From Acidobacteriota bacterium (GTDB taxonomy: Bacteria > Acidobacteriota > Terriglobia > Bryobacterales > Bryobacteraceae), in contig CANIVU010000017.1 of NCBI GenBank assembly GCA_947470805.1, positions 35,575-99,574 of the forward strand: a stretch of DNA of 64,000 bases, given 5' to 3'. Positions 16,418 to 23,814 of the stretch are shown one piece after another. The notes under the pieces are model-generated. The model saw only the letters and a program-made list of their open reading frames with translations, was not told where the DNA came from and made no database searches. Position numbers and translations under genes: made by a program. Each line of letters starts with the position of its first letter. The first letter of the stretch is position 1.

Positions 16418-17721
16418 AGCCCGCGAACCCGCCGCAGCGTTTCTTCCACCACTTCGGCGCCGTGGGCCGCGCTCAGATACCAGCGCCCATCCGGCAACGC
16501 CAGCACGCCGGCATCGAGCATCGCCATCAGGAAATCGGCGTACAGCGCCTTATCAGTGGCCAGCGTGTCGCGATATTCGTGCGGGATCTCCGGTTGGAAG
16601 TGGACTTGAAACACCGCTCCTTCTCCGGTCGTCACCATCGAAATGCCCTTGGCCCGCAGCGCCTCTTCCAGGCCCGAGCGCAACTGACGCCCCAGCCGGT
16701 CCAGTTGTTCGTAGACGGCCGGCGTCAGCGTCTGCAGCGTGGCCACCGTGGCCGCCAATCCCAACGGATTGCCGTTCAACGTCCCGGCATGCACCATGCG
16801 GCCTTCGGCGATCCAGCTCATATACTCGTCGCGCCCCGCCAGCACCGATACCGGCAGCCCGCCGCCGCACGCCTTGGCGAACGTCGCCACATCGGGCGTC
16901 ACGCCGTAGTAGGCCTGCCCGCCGCCCAGCGCCAGCCGGAACCCGGTAATCACTTCGTCAAAAATCAGCAGCGCGCCTTCGGCCGTGGCCTTCTCCCGCA
17001 GGTAAGCCAGGAACCCATCGGCGGGCGGCAGACATCCGCTGTTGCACAACATCGGCTCACAGATAATGGCGGAGATCTCCCGGGGATGGGCCGCGAAGGC
17101 CGCGTCCACGCTGGCCCGGTCGTTCCAACGCGCGACAACCGCTCCGGACCACGGCCGCTGCCCCGTCCCCACCGGGATCGGCGTCATCGAGCCGCAATCG
17201 TTCGCTCCCGGTTTGTAGCTCACCAGCACGCTGTCGTCCCAGCCGTGATAGTGCCCTTCAAACTTCAAATACAGCATACGGCCGGTCACCGCGCGCGCCA
17301 GCCGCAGCGCCACCTGCACGATCTCCGTGCCGCTGTTGGCGAAAGCTACTTTATCGGCGCATGGAATCGCCTCGCAGAGCAACTCGGCGGCCTCGTATTC
17401 CAAGGCGTGCTGCGCGCCGAAGGTATGTCCCTTCGTCAACTGCGCCGCCAATGCCTCGTTCACTGCCGCCGGCGCGTGACCCAGAATCAGCGGCCCCCAG
17501 GCCAGCGTGTAGTCGATGAACTTGTTCCCATCGACGTCGGTGATCCAGGCGCCCTCGCCGTGGGAGTAGAACATCGGGTACGGTTTGGCCGAACGGCGCA
17601 GCGCCGTCGACACCCCGCCCGCCAGACTCTTCTGTGACCGCTCATAGGCGCCCAGCGACCCCGGCGTGTTCGCCCGTATGCGCGCTTCCCGCGCCGCGAC
17701 TTGAAAGTTGTATTGGCTCAT
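16414..17721 (-). CDS. Class III aminotransferase (glutamate-1-semialdehyde aminomutase-like)
   Basis: A 435-residue fold-type I PLP enzyme of the class III aminotransferase family, closest in look to glutamate-1-semialdehyde 2,1-aminomutase. Landmarks are 'DVDGNKFIDYTLAWGPLILGH', 'ANSGTEIVQVALRLARA', 'EGHYHGWDD', 'LIFDEVITGFRLALGG' (Asp binding the PLP ring nitrogen) and the Schiff-base lysine in 'TFAKACGGGLPV'. The genomic place, inside a catabolic operon rather than near heme genes, argues that it is a transaminase for a diamino or amino-acyl compound rather than HemL. It overlaps both neighbours by 4 bases (ATGA). Confidence 0.9.
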   Translation of the reverse strand: MSQYNFQVAAREARIRANTPGSLGAYERSQKSLAGGVSTALRRSAKPYPMFYSHGEGAWITDVDGNKFIDYTLAWGPLILGHAPAAVNEALAAQLTKGHTFGAQHALEYEAAELLCEAIPCADKVAFANSGTEIVQVALRLARAVTGRMLYLKFEGHYHGWDDSVLVSYKPGANDCGSMTPIPVGTGQRPWSGAVVARWNDRASVDAAFAAHPREISAIICEPMLCNSGCLPPADGFLAYLREKATAEGALLIFDEVITGFRLALGGGQAYYGVTPDVATFAKACGGGLPVSVLAGRDEYMSWIAEGRMVHAGTLNGNPLGLAATVATLQTLTPAVYEQLDRLGRQLRSGLEEALRAKGISMVTTGEGAVFQVHFQPEIPHEYRDTLATDKALYADFLMAMLDAGVLALPDGRWYLSAAHGAEVVEETLRRVRGL

Positions 17722-18632
17722 TCTTCGTCCGCTAAAAGGAATAGGGTATCGCCCTTTCGCACAATCGGCATCTCATGGGTTAACGCAATTGTGCCTGCGC
17801 GTGGCGCCGTGTAGGTTTCGAGCGTGTTTCCCAACAGATCCACCAGCCGGCCCAGCCTGTGTCCAGCGGCCACTCGATCCAACAGCGCAACCTTCAGCAT
17901 CAGGAACCCATCGGCGCCCGCCGACAACCCATCGTCGGTATTGCCTACGCCACTCAGCCGCCGTGGCGACGCCGGGATTTCGGGCACGCCCGGCAACATG
18001 TCCAGGTGCCGCAGAAGGTTGAATACGCCGCGCCGCATCATCGCCAGATCGGCCGGCGCGATTCGCCCCGCGCCCCACGCCTCGACGTACAGAAACGGAA
18101 TGCCGCGGTCGCGCGCCGACGAGATCGTCCGCCCGGGCTCAATCACCGGATGGCCCCAGATAACAGGCGCGCCGAAGGCCTCGGCGGCTGCCCGCCCGCG
18201 CTCGTCGAAGGAGGCGTAACCCGCCATCGACGGCATCGCATACCGCACTCCGCCGCTGTGCAGATCCAGATAGAAATCGGCACGGCCGATCACCTCCCGT
18301 GCCAGCACCGCCGCGATCTGTTCGGAAAGCGTGCCATCGGGATTACCCGGAAACACACGCGCCAGATTCGCGCCGTCCACCGGGCTCGTCCGCTGCACCG
18401 CCCAGTGTGCCGGGGGATTGACGACCGGAACCGCGATCACCGTCCCGGCAAGCGCCGCCGTGTCGATCGTTTCAAATACCTCGAAGATCGCACGGACGCC
18501 TTCGTACTCGTCGCCGTGAACACCGGCGGTGACGGCAAACACAGGCCCCGGCCGCGCGCCTGTCGCCGTTAGTAGTGGCAGCGAGAGGTCCGCCGTGACC
18601 GGCAGCCACTCGCGCACAATTCCCAAAGACAT
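17718..18632 (-). CDS. Succinylglutamate desuccinylase/aspartoacylase-type zinc deacylase
   Basis: A 304-residue zinc carboxypeptidase-fold deacylase and first gene of the seven-gene operon. Zinc ligands are visible in 'TAGVHGDEYEGVRAI' (HxxE) and 'FYLDLHSGG' (His). The substrate-carboxylate Asn/Arg region is 'DGANLARVFPG', and the C-terminal beta-rich part ends 'IVRKGDTLFLLADEE'. This layout is shared with the AstE/aspartoacylase superfamily and with DoeB, which deacetylates N-acetyl-diaminobutyrate in ectoine breakdown. It would free an amine that the following aminotransferase can use. DoeA and other ectoine genes are absent here, so an ectoine pathway is not claimed. Confidence 0.88.
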   Translation of the reverse strand: MSLGIVREWLPVTADLSLPLLTATGARPGPVFAVTAGVHGDEYEGVRAIFEVFETIDTAALAGTVIAVPVVNPPAHWAVQRTSPVDGANLARVFPGNPDGTLSEQIAAVLAREVIGRADFYLDLHSGGVRYAMPSMAGYASFDERGRAAAEAFGAPVIWGHPVIEPGRTISSARDRGIPFLYVEAWGAGRIAPADLAMMRRGVFNLLRHLDMLPGVPEIPASPRRLSGVGNTDDGLSAGADGFLMLKVALLDRVAAGHRLGRLVDLLGNTLETYTAPRAGTIALTHEMPIVRKGDTLFLLADEE

Positions 18633-18981
18633 CCTGCGATCCTACACCTTTTCCGGGAAACGCTGGGGCCGATCCCATAGGTCCCGACGCGCGTCCATGG
18701 TCTGGGCCCAGGCTGCAACGTATATCCAGGGGCAGGTCACTCCCGTTGGTGCGGCCACCGGAGACCGCCAACCCGGTAGCGCACGAGGCCACACCAGTGC
18801 GCCCACCCACGGCGGCGAGCCCACCCGGCCCTACCCTTTGGCGTGCCGAAGTAAAGCCGCAGGCCGCCCCACAACGTCTCGCGCTGACGGCCGGCAGCAT
18901 GCTCGTGAACAAACACGCGGCACCGCGGATTGGCGTACGCACGGGCAATGACCCGCCGGGGATCGCCATTCAGCGCGCGGC
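18633..18981. other. 349-bp intergenic region, no gene recognised
   Basis: This GC-rich stretch lies between the start of the deacylase gene and the 3' end of the PhoD gene, both on the minus strand. Open frames cross it on both strands, but they have no recognisable motif, signal or ribosome site and run into neighbouring genes in the wrong frame. It may contain the promoter and a long leader for the seven-gene operon. I looked for RNase P, tmRNA and 6S landmarks and found none that convince. Several GC-rich imperfect inverted repeats are visible, for example around 18795-18850, but nothing I can name. Confidence 0.4.
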
Positions 18982-20430
18982 CTACGCCTTCCGTGAGAAC
19001 GAGTGCGAATGCACCGTCACGCCCTTCACATCCCGGTGACGGACCCGCAGCGAACAGCTTCCGCCCTCACGCGAAACATCCAGGCTGGCATACCCGCCCA
19101 GCACCCGGTGAAACCGGTGCCGCACCTTGTCCAGGCCCGGCGTCCCGCCGGCATGTTCGTCGGAAGCCGGCCCGCAACCAAACTCGTGCAATCCCGTCTC
19201 CGGGTCCACCGAGTGATACTGCCAGTGCCGGTCTCCGCAGAACGAAATCACATTCCCGTCGAAATTGTTCTTTATAAACGCACGAATCTCGTTGCTCTCG
19301 TGGGCAAACCCGGGATTGGCATGATTGTCGTTCTTCGTCGTCCGGTCCGGCCCCACGATCGGGTTCGGATTCACCAGAATCTTCCAGGTGGCCGTGCTCG
19401 CCTGCAAGGACTTCATCAACCACGCCTTCTGCTCGGCACCCCAAATGGTCTTGCCCGGTCCATCTGGGTCATCGTTCGGCGTCCGGTAATCGCGCGCCTC
19501 CGGCAACCACAGCTCAATGTCAGTTCCCGCCCGCACGGTCCGGTACATCGGCCGGCCCGTCAACGGCGCCGGAACCTGCTCCCGGAAGATCCGTTGCCCC
19601 TGCACAAACGTGAACGGCTCCATCCGCTTGTCAGGCATCGCCGGCCAGGCGTCGTTGGAAAACACGTCGTGGTCGTCCTTCTGCCAGTACCCGCCGGTGT
19701 GACGCAGGCTGTTCACCAGCGTGGGCAGGCTGTACATCCGCTGCCAGTGGTAGCGGGCGACGGCTTCGCTGTTGGCAATCGGATCTTCGTTGTCGTAGTA
19801 GACGTTATCCCCGCAGCTCAGCAGAAAGTGCGGCGCGTCCCGCTGGATGCTCTCGTACAGGTGAAAGCCATCGGGGCGATCCATGTGGCAGTACATCTGG
19901 CAGCTCAACATGGCGATGGAAACAGTCGCCGGCCGGGCCGCCACCGGCAGGGTGCGAAAGGCGCCGGTCAGTTCCCCATCCACACGCCCATTCCGCGTCG
20001 CCCGCGTCTCGATAAGATAAGTGTAAGGCGCGTCCGGCCGCAACCCGGTCAGAGTGGCTTGCGTCGCAAAGTCCGCCGCTTCGTTCACGTCCAGCCACTT
20101 CGTGGTCCCCGATGGGCCGCCCTTGTAGACGACGCGCATGTAGCCCGGGGCGCCAGCCGCGGACCCCTCCAGCGTTTCGATCTTCGTATCGGGCGGCAGG
20201 AGCTTGGCGTCTTTGTTGTGAGCCTTCCGAACGATGCCATTCGCCAGACGCTGCGAGGCGCCAGTACGGCGCATCCACACGCGGGCCGAATCGGCCGTCA
20301 TCTCGCCCACTTTACAGCCGGTAGCCTGGTGCGTCTCGCCGGGCGCAGCCGCGCCGTAGGCGGCGGCTCCCAGGCCCATAGTGAGCATCTGGCGGCGGCT
20401 CAAACCGTCGGGAAAAGAGTTGTCGCGCAT
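18982..20430 (-). CDS. Tat-exported PhoD-like alkaline phosphatase/phosphodiesterase
   Basis: A 482-residue protein. The start ATG gives 'MRDNSFPDGLSRRQMLTMGL', a twin-arginine signal (SRRQML) ending near AAAPG. The early domain 'CKVGEMTADSARVWMRR' is the Ig-like part of PhoD proteins. Metal-binding segments include 'AMLSCQM', 'LLSCGDNVYYD' (Asp/Asn), 'QKDDHDVFSNDAW' (Asp-His) and 'VISFCGDRHWQYHSV' (Asp-x-His). PhoD enzymes release phosphate from phosphodiesters such as teichoic acids and need Ca and Fe. No Pho box was identified. It is divergent from the SDR gene, with 34 bases between the two start codons. Confidence 0.9.
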   Translation of the reverse strand: MRDNSFPDGLSRRQMLTMGLGAAAYGAAAPGETHQATGCKVGEMTADSARVWMRRTGASQRLANGIVRKAHNKDAKLLPPDTKIETLEGSAAGAPGYMRVVYKGGPSGTTKWLDVNEAADFATQATLTGLRPDAPYTYLIETRATRNGRVDGELTGAFRTLPVAARPATVSIAMLSCQMYCHMDRPDGFHLYESIQRDAPHFLLSCGDNVYYDNEDPIANSEAVARYHWQRMYSLPTLVNSLRHTGGYWQKDDHDVFSNDAWPAMPDKRMEPFTFVQGQRIFREQVPAPLTGRPMYRTVRAGTDIELWLPEARDYRTPNDDPDGPGKTIWGAEQKAWLMKSLQASTATWKILVNPNPIVGPDRTTKNDNHANPGFAHESNEIRAFIKNNFDGNVISFCGDRHWQYHSVDPETGLHEFGCGPASDEHAGGTPGLDKVRHRFHRVLGGYASLDVSREGGSCSLRVRHRDVKGVTVHSHSFSRKA

Positions 20431-20464
20431 CGCCGCCAGATTATCACGCGCGGTAGCATCAATC

Positions 20465-21175
20465 ATGAGTTCCCTTCTCAATCAACGCGCCGTCGTCACC
20501 GGAGGCAGCCGCGGGATCGGCCGGGCCATTGTGGAAGCGCTGTTGGCCGAAGGGGCCATCGTCACGCTTTGTGGCCGGACGGAGGCATCGACGGCGGCCG
20601 CGCTTGCCGAACTCGCCCACCCGCACGCGCACGGCATCGCCGCCGACGTCTCGGCCGAAGCCGATGTTGCCCGTCTCTTCGCCTTCGCCGAGGAACGCAT
20701 GGGCGGCGTCGACATCCTGGTTGCCAGCGCCGGGATCGGACTTTTTCAGGCTGCTGGCGACATGGAAATCGCCGACTGGAAACGGACAATTGACATTAAT
20801 TTGACGGGCGTTTTCTTATGCTCCCGCCTGGCCATTCAATGTATGCGAAAGTCCGGTGGCGGCTTCATTGTGCATCTGAGCAGCCTGGCTGGGCGCAATC
20901 CCTTTGCCGGCGGCGCGGCCTACAACGCCTCCAAGTTCGGTTTGAATGGGATGGGGGAGGCGATGATGCTCGACCACCGCAATGAAGACATCCGCGTGAC
21001 GACCATCATGCCCGGTAGCGTGGATACGGATTTCTCCCCTCGTCCCTCCGGCAAGCCCTCGGAGTGGAAAATTGCCGCCTCCGACGTTGCCGCCATGGTC
21101 ATCGCCGTCCTCTCCATGCCCTCCCGGACACTGGTTAGCCGGGTGGAGATGCGCCCCTCCCGGCCTCAGAAATAA
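20465..21175 (+). CDS. Short-chain dehydrogenase, 3-oxoacyl-ACP reductase-like
   Basis: A 236-residue SDR with the NAD(P) loop 'TGGSRGIGRAIV', an Arg after 'LCGR' that favours NADPH, 'ASAGIGL' as NNAG equivalent, Ser in 'HLSSLAG' and catalytic 'YNASK'. The closest general family is FabG-like reductases, but isolated genes of this kind usually act on other ketones or alcohols. The ATG was chosen because it begins the Rossmann fold directly; the frame remains open upstream into the divergent phosphatase gene. A sigma-54-like promoter for the next gene begins about 37 bases after the stop, so this gene is probably not in the same transcript as the AAA+ protein. Confidence 0.92.
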   Translation: MSSLLNQRAVVTGGSRGIGRAIVEALLAEGAIVTLCGRTEASTAAALAELAHPHAHGIAADVSAEADVARLFAFAEERMGGVDILVASAGIGLFQAAGDMEIADWKRTIDINLTGVFLCSRLAIQCMRKSGGGFIVHLSSLAGRNPFAGGAAYNASKFGLNGMGEAMMLDHRNEDIRVTTIMPGSVDTDFSPRPSGKPSEWKIAASDVAAMVIAVLSMPSRTLVSRVEMRPSRPQK

Positions 21176-21211
21176 CCGCATCGGAATTTTCTGGCAGCCG
21201 CTCCCCCCGGA

Positions 21212-21229
21212 TTCGGCACGCAACTTGCT
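21212..21229 (+). promoter_or_regulatory. Sigma-54-type (-24/-12) promoter
   Basis: The stretch CGGCACGCAACTTGCT at 21214-21229 matches the RpoN consensus TGGCACG-N4-TTGC(A/T) at all but the first base. The GG and GC dinucleotides are separated correctly (first G to G of GC is 12 bases). Transcription would start around 21240, giving a 35-40 base leader before the ATPase start at 21277. Such promoters need an enhancer-binding activator. I saw no obvious activator gene in the window, and upstream enhancer sites were not identified. Confidence 0.6.
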
Positions 21230-21276
21230 CATACTTCCCCGTTGGAAGCCGAAACGTGTTGTAGCGGAGAAACTAC

Positions 21277-22653
21277 ATGACGCGTTGGCTGACCGATCGG
21301 AAGGACCCAGAGAAGAAAGATGTCGAGAAGGCTAAGAATTCTCCGGCCAAAGGAACGCCGCGCAGTACCAGTGGAATCGGGCAATGGCAGGTCTGGCCAG
21401 AGCCGCAGAACGTCTCCGTCCAGAACCAATCGCAAAGGAGTAACGCAGCGATGACGTCGAATGCCAGCTTGCCAACCGCCGTACAAGGAGGTGTCCCGCT
21501 CGACCCTACGCGCACCGGGCGCGAGGCCGAATCCTTAGACACCAATCTGCGCCGCCTGGTCGTCGGACAACCGGAAGCGATTGAGCAAATCGTGAATATC
21601 TATCAGATGCATCTGACCGGGATGAACCCTCCGGGCCGTCCCATCGGAAATTTCCTCTTCCTGGGCCCCACGGGAACCGGAAAAACTCGCATTGTTGAGG
21701 CTACAGCCGAATCATTGATCAATAATCCCCGCGCCGTCATTAAGATCGACTGCGCCGAATTTCAACACTCCCACGAGATTGCCAAACTCATCGGCTCGCC
21801 TCCCGGCTACCTTGGCCACCGCGAAACCCATCCGCTGCTGAGCCAGGAAGTCATCAACCAGTACCACACGGAGCGCAACAAAATCAGCTTCATCCTCTTC
21901 GATGAGATCGAAAAGGCCTCCGACGCTCTCTGGAACCTCCTGCTCGGTATCCTCGACAAGGCCACGCTCACGTTGGGCGACAACCGGAAAGTGGATTTCT
22001 CCCGCGCTCTGATCTTCATGACGTCGAACCTGGGCGCCAGCGAAATGAGTTCCATTCTGAATCCCAAACTGGGATTTGGTCTCGGTGCGGCGGCCAATGC
22101 CGGCAAGGCTCCGGCACTCGATGAGAAGATGTCGTCCAAGATCGCCCGCACCGGCGCGGACGCCGCGCGGAAAAAGTTCACCCCCGAGTTCATGAACCGT
22201 CTGGACAAAGTCGTCGTCTTTCAGCCTCTGGGCGAAGAGGAGATGCGGCGAATTCTTGATATCGAACTCCAGCAGGTGCAACACCGGATCTTCGCCTCTT
22301 CGGCGGAACGGTCCTTCGTCTTCAATGCCTCCCGGGATGCCAAGGACTTTGTACTCTCTCAAGGGATCGACGCCAAGTACGGTGCCCGGCATCTGAAACG
22401 CGCCATCGAACGGCTGCTCGTGCAGCCACTGTCCAACTTAATCGCCACCGGGCAGATCCGCCCTGGGGATCTGGTCCGGATCGACGTTGCCGATGGCGCC
22501 ATTACGTTCCATCGCGATGCGGAGGGAATGTCGCCGGCCGCCATGGTGCAGTACGGTGAGTCGTCCATGATCTTGCCGCCGATCGCGGCGATGGCCTCTG
22601 CGATCTACGAAAGCTCTCGGGGTCAGGTTGCCAAGTCTTCCCGCCGCAGCTAA
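21277..22653 (+). CDS. Stand-alone ClpB/ClpC D2-type AAA+ ATPase
   Basis: A 458-residue protein with one AAA+ module resembling the second (D2) ring of Clp/Hsp100 unfoldases. Walker A is 'GPTGTGKTR', the pore-type loop is 'GSPPGYLGH' (Tyr), Walker B is 'ILFDEIEKA', sensor 1 is 'FMTSNLGA', the arginine-finger region is 'FMNRLDKVV', and the ClpB small domain has 'YGARHLKRAIERL'. There is no D1 ring or N-domain. The first 60 residues are polar and probably flexible. Two starts are possible: ATG 21277 with GGAG inside a small hairpin (GTAG...CTAC), and ATG 21451 with an AAAGGAG site. It follows a sigma-54-like promoter and precedes a radical SAM gene. It may remodel a protein complex under a stress or surface signal (inference). 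Confidence 0.88.
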   Translation: MTRWLTDRKDPEKKDVEKAKNSPAKGTPRSTSGIGQWQVWPEPQNVSVQNQSQRSNAAMTSNASLPTAVQGGVPLDPTRTGREAESLDTNLRRLVVGQPEAIEQIVNIYQMHLTGMNPPGRPIGNFLFLGPTGTGKTRIVEATAESLINNPRAVIKIDCAEFQHSHEIAKLIGSPPGYLGHRETHPLLSQEVINQYHTERNKISFILFDEIEKASDALWNLLLGILDKATLTLGDNRKVDFSRALIFMTSNLGASEMSSILNPKLGFGLGAAANAGKAPALDEKMSSKIARTGADAARKKFTPEFMNRLDKVVVFQPLGEEEMRRILDIELQQVQHRIFASSAERSFVFNASRDAKDFVLSQGIDAKYGARHLKRAIERLLVQPLSNLIATGQIRPGDLVRIDVADGAITFHRDAEGMSPAAMVQYGESSMILPPIAAMASAIYESSRGQVAKSSRRS

Positions 22654-22731
22654 TTGTTTAACGATGAAAAATATCTAATCCTGTAAACTAGGAGGGGTAG
22701 GTCTTGTTCTTACGGAAAGGAGACCACCCTT

Positions 22732-23742
22732 CTGAAAACCTCAGAGATTATACGTGCATGGGGCAAAATTTTACGAGGTCAGGCCCCCTCCCTCTCAATT
22801 GAAGTTACACGGGAATGTCCCCTTCGGTGCCCGGGATGTTATGCCTATGATGATAATCATCTGGGCGGTGAAACGACGCTCAGGCAACTGCGAGACCGCA
22901 AGGGCCAGGAGTTGATAGACGGGGTACTGGAGATTGTCGACAAACATCGGCCGTTGCATCTCTCCATCGTCGGCGGGGATCCCCTCGTCCGCTATCGGGA
23001 GATGGAAACGCTCATCCCCCTCATTCTCGAAAAAGGCGTCCACATCCAGCTGGTTACCAGCGCCTTCCGGCCGCTTCCGGAAGCCTGGGCCTCGGTGCCC
23101 GGATTGAACGTCGTTGTCTCCATCGACGGGCTACAACCGGAGCACGACGAGCGGCGAAAACCGGCCACCTATGAACGGATCTTAACCAACATACAGGGCC
23201 AAAACGTCACAATTCACTGCACAATTACGTCACAAATGATGCGTTCTGACGGTTATTTGGAGCGTTTTTTGCAGTTCTGGACGCCCAGAAATGAGATCAA
23301 AAGGGTCTGGTTCTCCATTTTCACACCCCAGCGCGGGGACTCGATGGAGGAGATTTTAACGCCTTCCGAGCGCAAACAAGCCGTTGCGGACATGCTGTCT
23401 TTGCGGGAACGGCATCCCAAACTGGACATGCATCCCAAAATGATCGCCGAGTACCTTACTCCTCCGGAATCGCCGGAAAGTTGTGTGTTTTCAATGACAA
23501 CGAAAACTATCTCGGCCGATCTGACAACGCTCATCACCCCGTGCCAGTTTGGCGGGGACCCCGATTGCGGCTCGTGCGGCTGTATCGCATCGGCCGGGCT
23601 CAAGGCGATCGCGGACCACAAACTGGGGGGAATGGTCCCCATTAGCGCCATTTTCAAGGCCTCGATAGCGATCGGCCGCCTGGTTTCCGGCGAAGAGCGG
23701 CCGCCTGTACCGCAAAAGGCTGAATTCCCAATCCTTCGCTAG
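22732..23742 (+). CDS. Radical SAM protein with CTG start
   Basis: A 336-residue radical SAM enzyme. The catalytic cluster motif is 'TRECPLRCPGC' (CxxxCxxC) near residue 28, followed by 'LSIVGGDPLVR' (the GGE-like SAM-binding strand, here GGD). An extra Cys group near the end, 'ITPCQFGGDPDCGSCGC', could hold a second iron-sulfur cluster. No ATG, GTG or TTG precedes the motif in frame after the stop at 22684-22686. The only well-placed initiator is CTG at 22732, which has AAAGGAG nine bases upstream. The TTG at 22912 would delete the cluster motif. It lies 78 bases after the AAA+ gene on the same strand and is likely co-transcribed. The substrate is unknown; no short precursor peptide gene was recognised nearby. 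Confidence 0.85.
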   Translation: MKTSEIIRAWGKILRGQAPSLSIEVTRECPLRCPGCYAYDDNHLGGETTLRQLRDRKGQELIDGVLEIVDKHRPLHLSIVGGDPLVRYREMETLIPLILEKGVHIQLVTSAFRPLPEAWASVPGLNVVVSIDGLQPEHDERRKPATYERILTNIQGQNVTIHCTITSQMMRSDGYLERFLQFWTPRNEIKRVWFSIFTPQRGDSMEEILTPSERKQAVADMLSLRERHPKLDMHPKMIAEYLTPPESPESCVFSMTTKTISADLTTLITPCQFGGDPDCGSCGCIASAGLKAIADHKLGGMVPISAIFKASIAIGRLVSGEERPPVPQKAEFPILR

Positions 23743-23760
23743 GCAAGCGCCAGGCAAGAA

Positions 23761-23796
23761 AAAACCGCCGTGGCCCGATCAGGCCACGGCGGTTTT
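23761..23796. terminator. Bidirectional intrinsic terminator
   Basis: A perfect 15-bp stem, AAAACCGCCGTGGCC with its complement GGCCACGGCGGTTTT, encloses a 6-base loop (CGATCA). The A run at one foot and the T run at the other let it stop transcription from both sides. It sits between the 3' ends of the radical SAM gene (plus) and the DEAD-box helicase gene (minus). Confidence 0.93.
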
Positions 23797-23814
23797 CTGT
23801 TTGGTTTGAAAGAG

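Noticed and set aside
16414..17721. hemL (glutamate-1-semialdehyde aminomutase for heme synthesis)
   Set aside because: Sequence look is similar, but the gene lies within a catabolic operon without heme genes, so a general class III aminotransferase is safer.
17718..18632. Ectoine degradation gene doeB
   Set aside because: The enzyme family fits, but no ectoine hydrolase or other ectoine-specific gene is in the operon, so only the family level is claimed.
18472..18969. A 165-residue minus-strand frame across the intergenic region
   Set aside because: It has no ribosome site or motif and runs into the start of the deacylase gene in a different frame.
22912..23742. A shorter radical SAM gene starting at TTG 22912
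   Set aside because: It would remove the CxxxCxxC cluster motif that is encoded in frame just upstream.
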